Source: Mesorhizobium sp. J8
GTDB taxonomy: Bacteria; Pseudomonadota; Alphaproteobacteria; Rhizobiales; Rhizobiaceae
NCBI RefSeq assembly: GCF_016591715.1
Contig: NZ_AP024109.1
Span: 620,001 to 684,000, forward strand
DNA: 64,000 nt
Direction of reading: 5' to 3'
Below are positions 50,921 to 58,751 of this stretch, in pieces (the first letter of the stretch is position 1; every line of letters starts with the position of its first letter). The translations under genes were made by a program, and so were the position numbers. Below the pieces are notes generated by a model. It made no database searches. It saw nothing but the letters and a program-made list of their open reading frames with translations, and was not told the origin of the DNA.

Positions 50921-50948
50921 ATATAGTCGCGCTCGGAGTTTGTTTCAA
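50921..50948 (-). promoter_or_regulatory. Promoter of the winged-helix/tRNA unit, probably leaderless
   Basis: On the minus strand TTGAAA (50943-50948), 16 bases, CTATAT (50921-50926), a good alphaproteobacterial promoter. The ATG at 50912 begins only nine bases past the -10 box, so transcription would start at or just before the ATG, giving a leaderless mRNA. Confidence 0.55.
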
Positions 50949-51090
50949 GTCTCTGTAGTCAGACAGCAACAGATGTTGTTTAAACGCGACTCTGGTTAAG
51001 TCAGCTAGGCTGACCTATTTCTTTCGCTGCCGATACCGCCAGAGCGGTAGCTCTAGCTGAACCGGCTTGCGGTAGCGCTTGCGCTTATCG

Positions 51091-52032
51091 TCAAGCAGGT
51101 CTGCGATAGGTAAGGCGCTTACCCCTCACGCCATTCAGGGCGATGAAAGCGCGGGTACCGTCATCGACGCCAAGCGCAACGCGGTTCGAATACCGGAAGT
51201 CGAATTCGGCAAGGTAGCGGTGCAGATGGTGTTCGCTGCAATGCTGATAGATGCCCTTCATGCCGCGCTTGAAGATCGAAAAGAAGCCTTCGACGGTGTT
51301 GGTGTGGACGTTGCCGCGAACATATTCGTCCTTGGAATGCGTGACGAATTCATGCGAGGCGAAATCCTGGCTGGCGCGGCGATAGATACCGCTCTCGTCG
51401 GTCATCAACGCGCTTTCCTTGGCGATGTTGGCGCGGACGATAGGCATGACGTTACCCATGCGGGCGGTATCGACATGGAAGGAACGGGCCGTGCCGCCGC
51501 GCTCCACCAGCGTAACGACCGTGTTCTTGTGAGCGCTGCCGCCGCGCTTGACGGGAGAACCCTGCAAACGACCGATATAGGTTTCGTCGGCTTCGACAGT
51601 CTTGCCGCCGCCGCCCATCGGGGAAAGCTCGCCAGAGGCCATAGCAAGGCGAATGCGATGGCAGAGGAACCAAGCGGCCTCATAAGTGCATTCGAGTATG
51701 CGGTGCATCTGGTGGGCGCTGATACCCTTCTTAGAGGCGCACATAAGGTGGATGGCCTGTAGCCACTTGGTGAGCGGCAGATGGCTTTCCTCGAAGATCG
51801 TGCCCATACGCACGGTGAACTGCGAACGGCAGGCGCGGCACTTGTACAGGCCGTGACGCTCGACGCCGTTCGGGTTCTTCTTGGAGGGCTTGGTGCGAAC
51901 GCCCTTCAAAGCGTAGTGGCGATCTACACTACCGCACTTGGGGCAAACGGGGCCGTTCGGCCACAGTATGGATTCGACATGCTCGAAAGCCTTGGCTTCG
52001 TCATGGAATTCGGGGCGGGACAAAACGGACAT
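51091..52032 (-). CDS. IS1595-family transposase
   Basis: A 313-aa ISXO2-like transposase. N-terminal zinc ribbon CPKCGSVDRHYAL with a second pair in YKCRACRSQF; catalytic acidic residues in VEADETYIG and MTDESGIY, and the family asparagine/glutamate in NVHTNTVEGFFSIFKRGMKGIYQH. The ATG at 52032 follows AAGGAG. The TTGACA in the right inverted repeat, 17 bases before GATAAC, could be its promoter. It is intact, so the element may still move. Confidence 0.93.
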   Translation of the reverse strand: MSVLSRPEFHDEAKAFEHVESILWPNGPVCPKCGSVDRHYALKGVRTKPSKKNPNGVERHGLYKCRACRSQFTVRMGTIFEESHLPLTKWLQAIHLMCASKKGISAHQMHRILECTYEAAWFLCHRIRLAMASGELSPMGGGGKTVEADETYIGRLQGSPVKRGGSAHKNTVVTLVERGGTARSFHVDTARMGNVMPIVRANIAKESALMTDESGIYRRASQDFASHEFVTHSKDEYVRGNVHTNTVEGFFSIFKRGMKGIYQHCSEHHLHRYLAEFDFRYSNRVALGVDDGTRAFIALNGVRGKRLTYRRPA

Positions 52033-52070
52033 TGCGGTAACTCCTTGGAATCGTTATCGCAGTTCCATTT

Positions 52071-52094
52071 GGGTTTGTCAACCGGATAATCACC
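52071..52094 (-). repeat. Right terminal inverted repeat
   Basis: Reads GGGTTTGTCAACC and then GGATAATCACC on the plus strand; reverse complement of the left repeat with three mismatches. Confidence 0.92.
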
Positions 52095-52102
52095 AAACGA
52101 GC
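52095..52102. repeat. Target-site duplication, right copy (AAACGAGC)
   Basis: Identical to 48766-48773 and immediately outside the right inverted repeat. Confidence 0.9.
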
Positions 52103-52267
52103 GGGCGATTATGGGTTTCGATCACCGAGGTGTGCGGGGAACGGCATGTGCTTGTGGAGGAGAGCGGCAACCAAAGCGCCCATGCGTTCGACATCGAGCA
52201 ATTCGCCGTCGTCTACGCCGAAAGCCAAAAGGTACGGCTTGGTCTCAACATGGTAACGCGCGCCTAG
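52103..52267 (+). pseudogene. 3' fragment of the small gene split by the transposon
   Basis: Continues the frame from 48773: GRLWVSITEVCGERHVLVEE and on to GLNMVTRA, then TAG. Third-base GC is high as in real genes. Joined to the 5' part it gives a 67-residue protein of unknown function. A pair of overlapping hairpins follows. Confidence 0.7.
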
Positions 52268-52279
52268 ACAGTTCAAAAA

Positions 52280-52322
52280 AATGGCTCGCCTCTTCCGAAC
52301 AACGAGCCATTAGAAGGCGAGC
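52280..52322. other. Two mutually exclusive hairpins after the split gene
   Basis: AATGGCTCG (52280-52288) can pair with CGAGCCATT (52303-52311), or GCTCGCCT (52284-52291) with AGGCGAGC (52315-52322). They share the GCTCG segment, so only one can form. It may be a terminator or attenuator. Confidence 0.5.
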
Positions 52323-52340
52323 TTAAACAGAAGCCGCCCA

Positions 52341-52811
52341 CTATGCCCGCAAGTGCGGCATTACCTTGGAAGAGGCTACCAAGATCATCCGAGAAGCAAG
52401 CGGGCCGAAGCTATTCCTCCCAAGAACCATCTTGGCCTCTCGAACGAGTGAAGCCCACTCCCGACCCAGGAAGCGGATAAGCTCCACAGCCTGTACCTCG
52501 CTTACGCCGGTCTCCCTGACAAGCCTTGCAACAAGTCCGTCCTGCGCCGTCGCCAGTCCGTGGCGGCGGGAACCTGCCGTGATCCGATGGCTGGACAAGG
52601 GCCGGTTAGGCGCGGGTAACCTGGGGACGAGCCGGTCCCGCTCCAGCGCAGTCACAGTGCCGGCTTGTGAGTTCACGACCTGGCGTTGCCCAGCCCCAAA
52701 CGGGGGAACATTGCTTGACCTCCCACGTTGTGCAGCGCGGCGCATCCGTAGGACTGGAACACTGCTTATCGTGCCGCCGTTGGGGATGACCTGACAGCCC
52801 GCCCGTGACAT
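52341..52811 (-). CDS. Hypothetical protein, start uncertain
   Basis: A 156-codon frame. The last 70 residues (LVARLVRETGVSEVQAVELIRFLG and EWASLVREAKMVLGRN) look like a real helical domain; the first 80 residues are low-complexity and may be non-coding, and the hairpin at 52797-52826 overlaps the start. The true gene could be shorter. Not recognised. Confidence 0.35.
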   Translation of the reverse strand: MSRAGCQVIPNGGTISSVPVLRMRRAAQRGRSSNVPPFGAGQRQVVNSQAGTVTALERDRLVPRLPAPNRPLSSHRITAGSRRHGLATAQDGLVARLVRETGVSEVQAVELIRFLGREWASLVREAKMVLGRNSFGPLASRMILVASSKVMPHLRA

Positions 52812-52826
52812 CCATCTCGGGCGGGC
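52797..52826. other. 9-bp GC-rich hairpin
   Basis: GCCCGCCCG (52797-52805) pairs exactly with CGGGCGGGC (52818-52826). No T-run on either side. It overlaps the 5' end of the uncertain open frame 52341-52811. Confidence 0.5.
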
Positions 52827-52949
52827 CAGCTTTAAGGCGATCCGGCCCCAAAGCCAGCAAATGAACTCCAGCCCGATTCACTCCTGATCTGGCTAGCAAG
52901 CGAGTGCGGATTCCTGATGGCTCGTGGAATACGAGGGATGCGGAGATCC

Positions 52950-53171
52950 TTACCGTGAGTCGCCCGCCCGAAACTCATCCGCCAGAAGCCTGGCCAAATG
53001 GTCGCGGCTCAGGCTCAATGTCTCTTTCAGGAACCACAGGAAGTTGCTCGGGCCTTCCGTCGGCAGGCCGTTTTCTTCCGCCTGAGTGATGACCGCGCGC
53101 TGGCGCGCGATCCGCTCTTCGATCTCGCGGATGTGCTGCTCGACCCGCTCGATGTCTTCTTGGAGACCCAT
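52950..53171 (-). CDS. Small coiled-coil protein (73 aa)
   Basis: MGLQEDIERVEQHIREIEERIARQRAVITQAEENG, a helical coiled coil, followed by FLWFLKETLSLSRDHLARLLADEF. No signal peptide or membrane segment. ATG 53171 is used; a TTG lies three codons upstream. Probably real because of the clear heptad pattern and high third-base GC; function unknown. Confidence 0.6.
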   Translation of the reverse strand: MGLQEDIERVEQHIREIEERIARQRAVITQAEENGLPTEGPSNFLWFLKETLSLSRDHLARLLADEFRAGDSR

Positions 53172-53316
53172 GGCCGGCAATCCGTGCGTGCGCGATCGTC
53201 AAGATAGCACCAAACCGGAAATGCGTGGAAGCGGGATGCTTGGCCGTGGCGCGGAGGAGATCAGGTCTTGCTAATCGTATCCCTCGGCAGCAATCTCGCC
53301 GTGAGAGGATTTCCCC

Positions 53317-53787
53317 ATGACCCGCGATCAGATGCTTGCCCACCTCCGGTCCGCCGACGCCGTCGCGCGCGAGGCGGCGGCGCATGGGCATCATCCGTTC
53401 GGCTGCGTGCTGGTCGGGCCGGACGATCGCGTTTTGATGCGGCAGGGCAATCTCGACACGGTGCGCCATGCCGAGACCGAGCTCGCCCGCCGCGCCGCGG
53501 CCGCCTATGAGCCGGAGTTCCTGTGGCAGTGCACGCTGGTCACGACCTTCGAACCATGCGCGATGTGCGCCGGCACGATGTACTGGGCCAATATCGGCCG
53601 CCTGGTCTACGGGGTCGAGGAAACCAGCCTCCTGGCGCTCACAGGGGATCACGAGGAGAATCCGACGATGAACCTCGCCTCGCGCACCGTCTTCGCTTCC
53701 GGCCAGAAGAAGATCGAGGTCTTCGGCCCCTTTCCCGAAATCGCCGACGAACTGCTCGCTCCGCACCGCGATTTCTGGAAGCGCTGA
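53317..53787 (+). CDS. Nucleoside/guanine deaminase-like protein
   Basis: A 156-aa zinc deaminase: HAETELARRAAA supplies the zinc-binding His and catalytic Glu, and TFEPCAMCAGTMYWANIGRLVYG the two zinc cysteines. Length and the C-terminal ASRTVFASGQKKIEVFGPF suit a guanine- or nucleoside-deaminase of the CDA fold rather than TadA. Acts in purine or pyrimidine salvage. Its stop and the outer-membrane protein gene converge eight bases apart. Confidence 0.85.
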   Translation: MTRDQMLAHLRSADAVAREAAAHGHHPFGCVLVGPDDRVLMRQGNLDTVRHAETELARRAAAAYEPEFLWQCTLVTTFEPCAMCAGTMYWANIGRLVYGVEETSLLALTGDHEENPTMNLASRTVFASGQKKIEVFGPFPEIADELLAPHRDFWKR

Positions 53788-53794
53788 CGCGGTC

Positions 53795-54544
53795 TCAGAA
53801 GCGGGCGCTTCCCGGCTCGTTGAACCGGTAGACGAGCGAAAACGAGAGCGTCTGCACTTTCGGCTTGAAGGCAATGGCACTGTCCGGGGCGCCGGTGGCG
53901 TCGACATACATGCCGGCGCTTCTGCGGCCGTAGTCGGCGAAGCGGTATTCGGCCTTCATGGACCAGCCTGGCGAAGAGATGCCCGTGAAGTCGAGCGTGT
54001 TCTCGACGCCACCGCCCACGAACCACCCGTCATAATGTTGTCCGGCAACACTCAACGGCACGAGCGGCGTCGGATCGAGGCCGGATCCGGTGAATTCGGC
54101 GCGGCTGTAGCCGCCATTGGCATAGACCAGCACGTCCGGGGTAACCAGCACACCTAGACGGAGGCCCGCGGCAAGGTTGAGCCTGTCGTTCGTGGTGCCG
54201 GAATACTGCTCGAAAGGCGCCCTGATCGTGCCCTTGATGTCGCCGAACTGAACGTCCGCAAAGGCACCGGCCACCCAGGAAGGGGCGAATTGCCAGTCGA
54301 AGCCGCCGCCCACCGTGACGAAGCCGCCGCTGGCGCTGGTGCCCACGGACGGTCCAGGCGCGGGAAAACCCCCGAAATCCGTATACTGATCAGCGTTCCA
54401 CCAGCCATACCCGCCGCCGGCCGAAAGATAGAACCCGCTCCAGTCCCGGGCCGGTGCTTGTCCCACAGCGTTCATGTCGGCGGCCGACACCGTCGATGGC
54501 AACATGCTTGCGATCACCACACCGGCCGCACACAAGAGTCTCAT
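53795..54544 (-). CDS. Outer-membrane beta-barrel protein (Omp25-like)
   Basis: A 249-aa protein with a signal peptide (LLCAAGVVIASMLPSTVSA, cut before ADMN) and a barrel with the family's DWSGFYLSAGGGYGWW start, FVTVGGGFDWQF, and final strand LVYRFNEPGSARF with an aromatic near the end. Similar proteins are abundant in the outer membranes of Brucella and rhizobia. GAGGA lies eight bases before the ATG at 54544. Confidence 0.85.
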   Translation of the reverse strand: MRLLCAAGVVIASMLPSTVSAADMNAVGQAPARDWSGFYLSAGGGYGWWNADQYTDFGGFPAPGPSVGTSASGGFVTVGGGFDWQFAPSWVAGAFADVQFGDIKGTIRAPFEQYSGTTNDRLNLAAGLRLGVLVTPDVLVYANGGYSRAEFTGSGLDPTPLVPLSVAGQHYDGWFVGGGVENTLDFTGISSPGWSMKAEYRFADYGRRSAGMYVDATGAPDSAIAFKPKVQTLSFSLVYRFNEPGSARF

Positions 54545-54814
54545 GCAAAAGTCCTCGAAGTTTTGATCTGGCATATTCAGCCATGGCCGATTTCGCCGCT
54601 CCCGTCTTGGACCGACGGGCTCCGGCATTGGATGGGCGGGTGTCATGTGAAAACGATTCGCAATGTGGCGCCGCTGCAACGGGCGACGATCCAAATGATC
54701 GCGTCTTGGACCAGATGGCCCTGGGCTTGGACTGGCGGGCCTGCTTGCTTCTTTTTGCTGATCCGCGCCGTGACGGCCGTGCTAGGTTGAACACGAGCAA
54801 TCAGAATTCCGCCT

Positions 54815-55780
54815 ATGCAGAAGATCGATTTTTCGTCCGCCAGCCTGCCGGCGCATCTGAGCGACAGGGATCGCTTTCGCCTCTGGCGCGACATGTGGGT
54901 GGAGCAGCTTGGCGACGCCGAGATCAGGCATGCCGAGGACAAGCGTTTCGCGACGGCGACGAAGATGCGCTTCCTCGGCGACCTTCGCGTCGGCCAGTTC
55001 GAGACCACGACCGAATACTATGTGCGCACGCGCCGGCATGTCGCCAACGACCGCGATGATATCTTCGTCGGATTCTACCGCAGCCCCAAGCCGCAGATAT
55101 GGTCGGTCGCCGATTGCGATCTGTCGCTGCTGCGCGGCAACGGCATCGCCTACAACGTCGCCCAGCCCTGCCGCAGTTTCACGGACGGCGTCACGTCATG
55201 GGTCCTGGCCTCCATCCCCCGCGCCGCCTTGCTGAGACAGGTGCCGCATGCCGACGATCGTCCCGTGACGCGGCTCGACCCGGCAAGTCCCGCCGTGCGC
55301 CATCTGGAGCGCACGATCGACTTCCTGCTTGGATCCGAGGAGGTGGATGCGGAGCCGGCGCTTTCGCGCCAGGCGGGAACGGCATTGGCCGACCTGATCG
55401 TGCTGGCGCTCGGGGCCAAGGGCGATGCCGCGGAAATCGCGATCGGCCGCGGGTTGCGCGCGGCGCGCCTGCGCGAAGCCATGGCGGTGATCGAGGCGCG
55501 CTTCACCGAACCGGCGCTGTCGACCGAGATGGTCGCTCGTGCGGTCGGGCTTTCGCGTCGATATCTCAACACGCTTCTGCTCGAGAGCGGCAGCACCTTT
55601 GCCGAGCGCGTGCTGGAGCTCCGGCTGCGGAAGGCATGCGCCATGCTGTCTGACATCCGCCACGACGCCACGAAGGTGAGCGACATCGCGCTCGCTGCGG
55701 GCTTCAACGACGTGTCTTATTTCAACCGCCGGTTCCGGGCCCGCTTCGGCGCTTCACCCACGCAATATCGCGGCGGCTAG
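54815..55780 (+). CDS. AraC-family transcriptional regulator
   Basis: A 321-aa regulator: an N-terminal sensor domain (about 1-200) of the AraC-binding-like type 2, and a C-terminal double helix-turn-helix, LSRRYLNTLLLESGSTFAERVLELRLRKACAMLSDIRHDATKVSDIALAAGFNDVSYFNRRFRARFGASPTQYR. It is divergent from the outer-membrane protein gene, 270 bases away; it could control that gene or another. No clear ribosome site. Effector unknown. Confidence 0.88.
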   Translation: MQKIDFSSASLPAHLSDRDRFRLWRDMWVEQLGDAEIRHAEDKRFATATKMRFLGDLRVGQFETTTEYYVRTRRHVANDRDDIFVGFYRSPKPQIWSVADCDLSLLRGNGIAYNVAQPCRSFTDGVTSWVLASIPRAALLRQVPHADDRPVTRLDPASPAVRHLERTIDFLLGSEEVDAEPALSRQAGTALADLIVLALGAKGDAAEIAIGRGLRAARLREAMAVIEARFTEPALSTEMVARAVGLSRRYLNTLLLESGSTFAERVLELRLRKACAMLSDIRHDATKVSDIALAAGFNDVSYFNRRFRARFGASPTQYRGG

Positions 55781-55827
55781 GGCAATTCCAGGAAAAGTGT
55801 GAGCGGTTTTCCGTCTGGAATTGCGTA
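55781..55827. repeat. Palindromic intergenic repeat, type A, reversed
   Basis: GGCAATTCCAGGAAAAGTGT...GGTTTTCCGTCTGGAATTGCG, the reverse orientation of the other type A copies. A second short inverted arm pair (AGAGCGGTTCGCCG...CGGTGAAACGCTCT) follows to about 55878. Confidence 0.75.
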
Positions 55828-55886
55828 AAAACAAAGAGATAGAGCGGTTCGCCGTTTCCGTGAACGGTGAAACGCTCTGGTTTCTG

Positions 55887-56291
55887 TCAGGCGGATAGCT
55901 GGTCCGCCGCGCCCGCCATATCGTCCAGGATCGGACAGTCCGGCCGGTCGTCGCCATGGCAGGCGTGGATCAGCTTCTGCAGCGTCGAACGCATCGACTG
56001 CAATTCGCGCACCTTCTCCTCGATCGCCCTGACATGGGCGGCGGCGATCTCGCGCACGTCGTGGCTGGCGCGGCCGCGGTCCTGATAGAGCGCCATAAGC
56101 TGCCTGCAATCGTCGATTGAGAAGCCGAGATTGCGGGCGCGGCGCAGGAAGGCCAGCCGGTGGATGTCCTCGCCGGAATAATCGCGATAGCCGTTCTCGG
56201 CCCGCGCCGGACGAATCAGGCCGATCTCCTCATAGTAGCGGATGGTCTTGGCCGGCAGGCCGGAACGCTCGGCGGCATCACCGACATTCAT
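55887..56291 (-). CDS. cueR: MerR-family copper-responsive regulator (CueR/HmrR type)
   Basis: A 134-aa regulator: winged helix MNVGDAAERSGLPAKTIRYYEEIGLIRPARAENGYRDYS, a dimerising coiled coil, and the metal loop HACHGDDRPDCPIL with the two cysteines spaced as in CueR. It senses Cu(I) and activates copper efflux genes, none of which are in the window. AAGGAGAGCGCC precedes the ATG. The gene name is by motif. Confidence 0.82.
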   Translation of the reverse strand: MNVGDAAERSGLPAKTIRYYEEIGLIRPARAENGYRDYSGEDIHRLAFLRRARNLGFSIDDCRQLMALYQDRGRASHDVREIAAAHVRAIEEKVRELQSMRSTLQKLIHACHGDDRPDCPILDDMAGAADQLSA

Positions 56292-56517
56292 GGCGCTCTC
56301 CTTGACTCCAGACGGCTCCATAAGCCGCCTCATTGATTTTGCTTCACAATCCTGTGAGGCCTGTTGCGGAAATGCCGCAGTTCGGCACTTACCGGCGCGT
56401 AAGGTCTTGCATATAGGCAGTGCGCGCTTGGCAAGCAAAAGAAATGCCAGCATGAATGATGGCAACAAAGCGGCCGACTCGTGCCGCTGCCATAGACACG
56501 GGGCGTCGGACCTATTC

Positions 56518-57135
56518 ATGCGCTTGAAGTCATTTGCAATCCTCGCCGCGCTTGCGCTGTCGACCGCGATCAGCGGGTGCAGCACCATCGGCGGGCAAAT
56601 GTTCACCAACAACTATGGCGCGATGAGCGATGCCGGCTATCAGCTGCCGCGCATCCCGATCGAGAAGGTTCCGGCTCGCTACCACCGCCAGGAAGTGCGC
56701 TACGACACTTCGGAGAAGCCGGGCACCATCATCGTCGATACGCAGAACAAGTTCCTCTACTTCATCGAGGGCGACGGCATGGCGATGCGCTACGGCATCG
56801 GCGTCGGCCGCGAGGGTTTTGAATGGCACGGCACCGCCCATATCGCGTTGAAGCGCGAATGGCCGACCTGGACGCCGCCGGCGCCGATGATCAAGCGCCA
56901 GCCCGAGCTCGCCAAGTACGCCGGCGGCATGGAGCCGGGCCTTAAGAACCCGCTTGGCGCGCGCGCCATGTATCTCTTCAACAAGGGCGGCGACATGGGC
57001 TACCGCCTGCATGGCAGCCCGGAATGGTTCTCGATCGGCAAGGCGATGTCGTCGGGCTGCATCCGCCTGATGAACCAGGATATTATCGACCTCTACGACC
57101 GCACGTCGGTCGGCGCCAAGGTCATCGTGATGTAG
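56518..57135 (+). CDS. L,D-transpeptidase lipoprotein
   Basis: A 205-aa YkuD-fold enzyme that makes 3-3 peptidoglycan cross-links or attaches outer-membrane proteins. Signal peptide with lipobox LSTAISGCS; catalytic His and Cys in YRLHGSPEWFSIGKAMSSGCIRLMNQD. ATG 56518 is chosen as the signal peptide start; upstream the same frame is the shadow of the cueR promoter region. A rho-independent terminator follows. Confidence 0.88.
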   Translation: MRLKSFAILAALALSTAISGCSTIGGQMFTNNYGAMSDAGYQLPRIPIEKVPARYHRQEVRYDTSEKPGTIIVDTQNKFLYFIEGDGMAMRYGIGVGREGFEWHGTAHIALKREWPTWTPPAPMIKRQPELAKYAGGMEPGLKNPLGARAMYLFNKGGDMGYRLHGSPEWFSIGKAMSSGCIRLMNQDIIDLYDRTSVGAKVIVM

Positions 57136-57138
57136 GGA

Positions 57139-57186
57139 CCATGATCCCGAAAAGCGGGAACCGGTTTTCGGAAAAGATCGTGGTCA
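57139..57186. repeat. Palindromic intergenic repeat, type B
   Basis: GACCATGATCCCGAAAAGCG...GGTTTTCGGAAAAGATCGTGGTC, with paired outer arms. Same family as 2457-2544. Confidence 0.65.
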
Positions 57187-57242
57187 ACTGAAAAGTTTCG
57201 TAAGCGGACCGTCTAGGCAACAACAAGACGTCCTGAAAACAG

Positions 57243-57272
57243 AAAACCGGGCTGTTGGGGCCCGGTTTTTTG
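57243..57272 (+). terminator. Rho-independent terminator
   Basis: AAAACCGGGC (57243-57252) pairs with GCCCGGTTTT (57260-57269), followed by TTTGTTT. It serves the L,D-transpeptidase gene. Confidence 0.8.
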
Positions 57273-57316
57273 TTTGGATCAGAACTCGCTCCGCCGCACG
57301 CGGCCGGCGTGGATAC

Positions 57317-57886
57317 TCAGGCGACTTGCTCGACCTGCTGCACCTCCGGCACGAAGTGTCGAAGCAGGTTCTGGATGCCGTGCTTCAGCGTCGCCGTCGA
57401 CGACGGGCAGCCGGCGCAGGCACCTTTCATATGCAGGAACACCGTGCCGTTCTCGAAACCGCGGAAGGTGATGTCGCCGCCGTCCTGCGCGACCGCCGGG
57501 CGCACGCGCGTGTCGAGCAGTTCCTTGATGGTCAGCACCAGTTCCTCGTCCGCTTTGTCGTAGAACTCGCCGGTTCCACCGGCTTCACTCGCCGGAGCGG
57601 CCGAGGCCATGACCGGCGCGCCGGACATGAAATGCTCCATGATGGCGCCGAGGATCGCCGGCTTCAGATGCTGCCAGTCCGGGCCGTCCTTGGTCACGGT
57701 GATGAAATCATAGCCGAAGAAAACCCCGGTGACGCCCGGGATCTCGAACAGACGGCCAGCCAGCGGCGAGGCCTCCGCCGCGGCTTCGGCGCTGCGGAAA
57801 TCGGCTGTTCCTTCGCGCAGCACTTCCTTGCCCGGCAGGAATTTCAGCGTCGCCGGGTTCGGCGTCGATTCGGTCTGGATGAACAT
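57317..57886 (-). CDS. NifU-family iron-sulfur scaffold protein
   Basis: A 189-aa protein: N-terminal Nfu-N domain MFIQTESTPNPATLKFLPG, and the C-terminal NifU domain with the cluster-binding CxxC in GACAGCPSSTATL. It carries Fe-S clusters to target proteins. GGAGATACCC precedes the ATG at 57886. The 275-base gap to usp has no gene. Confidence 0.9.
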   Translation of the reverse strand: MFIQTESTPNPATLKFLPGKEVLREGTADFRSAEAAAEASPLAGRLFEIPGVTGVFFGYDFITVTKDGPDWQHLKPAILGAIMEHFMSGAPVMASAAPASEAGGTGEFYDKADEELVLTIKELLDTRVRPAVAQDGGDITFRGFENGTVFLHMKGACAGCPSSTATLKHGIQNLLRHFVPEVQQVEQVA

Positions 57887-58160
57887 GGGTATCTCCAGGC
57901 CCTTCACGGGCCGATAGTTTGGAATAATTCTAAATAGGCTCTATTGGCTGGACATTCAAGCGAAACGCGTCGCTGGAAACGGCTGGCTGGCGGAATGTTT
58001 TTTCGGCCCCTCATCCAATTGAGATGTGTTGAGATTCAGGTCAGGCCGAGTCAAGAACGGTGGTTTCGAGAACCGGAGCGGAGCGTACCTAAGGTGGTGA
58101 GCACCGGAAGCACGGGAAACCGCCGCTAGCAGGCCGACCTCACCTCAACATCAGCACATC

Positions 58161-58652
58161 TCAGGCCAGGCTGTCGATCTCTTCGTCGGACAGGTTCTGC
58201 GGCACGACGGTCACCGGAATCGGAAAGGCCGCTCCCCGGCCCGCTACGGCGCTGACCAGCGGTCCCGGACCTTCCTTGCCGGCGCCGGCGGCCAGCACCA
58301 GGATGGCGATGTCCTGGTCTTCCTCGATCAGCTTGTGGATCTCTTCGGGCGGCTTGCCCTCGCGCACCACCAGCTCCGGCTCGATGCCGACGCTTTGGCG
58401 CACCTTGTTGGCGTAGCCGTCGAGTGCTCCGCGCGCGGTCGCGTTCGCTTCCTCGCGCATGATCTTTTCCACGCCCAGCCAGTGCTGGAAATCGTCCGGC
58501 TCGATCACATAGAGCAGCACCAGCACGCCGCCGGTGTGCTGCGCCCGCTTCGAGGCATAGGCGACGGCGCGCTCGCATTCCGGCGTGTCGTCGATGATCG
58601 CCAGGAATTTGCGGCGATGGCCGGCTTCGCGGCTGAGGCGTTTGGAGACCAT
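58161..58652 (-). CDS. Universal stress protein (UspA family)
   Basis: A 163-aa UspA-fold protein: KFLAIIDDTPECERAVAYASKRA at the N-terminus, and a C-terminal ATP-binding glycine-rich segment (LVLAAGAGKEGPGPLVSAVAG) that departs from the G-x2-G-x9-G consensus. Members help stress survival. It sits between nifU and trpS, a common order in Hyphomicrobiales. Confidence 0.85.
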   Translation of the reverse strand: MVSKRLSREAGHRRKFLAIIDDTPECERAVAYASKRAQHTGGVLVLLYVIEPDDFQHWLGVEKIMREEANATARGALDGYANKVRQSVGIEPELVVREGKPPEEIHKLIEEDQDIAILVLAAGAGKEGPGPLVSAVAGRGAAFPIPVTVVPQNLSDEEIDSLA

Positions 58653-58751
58653 GTCTATCTGCTCGGTATGGTTTCAGCCGCAATCTGCCACCGCCACGGA
58701 CCGGCGGCAAGCCGCCGGCCGGCATGGCGATGGTTCAGCAAGACGGCTCGA

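Larger units (their letters stand above)
48774..52094. mobile_element. 3,321-bp IS1595-family transposon with cargo
   Basis: Bounded by 24-bp inverted repeats (48774-48797 and 52071-52094) matching at 21 of 24 positions, and flanked by the 8-bp direct repeat AAACGAGC. The IS1595-type transposase at 51091 is next to the right end. Between them lie a DUF3800 gene, a 58-aa gene, a methylase-motif fragment, a winged-helix-like gene and a tRNA. Base composition is more AT-rich than the surroundings, notably at 48798-49090 and 49915-50270. All open frames read toward the left end. Perfect duplication and joining frame show it is intact at the ends and probably young. Confidence 0.93.

Noticed and set aside
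51001..51090. Short basic frame (DDKRKRYRKPVQLELPLWRY...) overlapping the transposase end in another frame
   Set aside because: No start codon and no ribosome site; could be a relic of a longer transposase end but cannot be called a gene.
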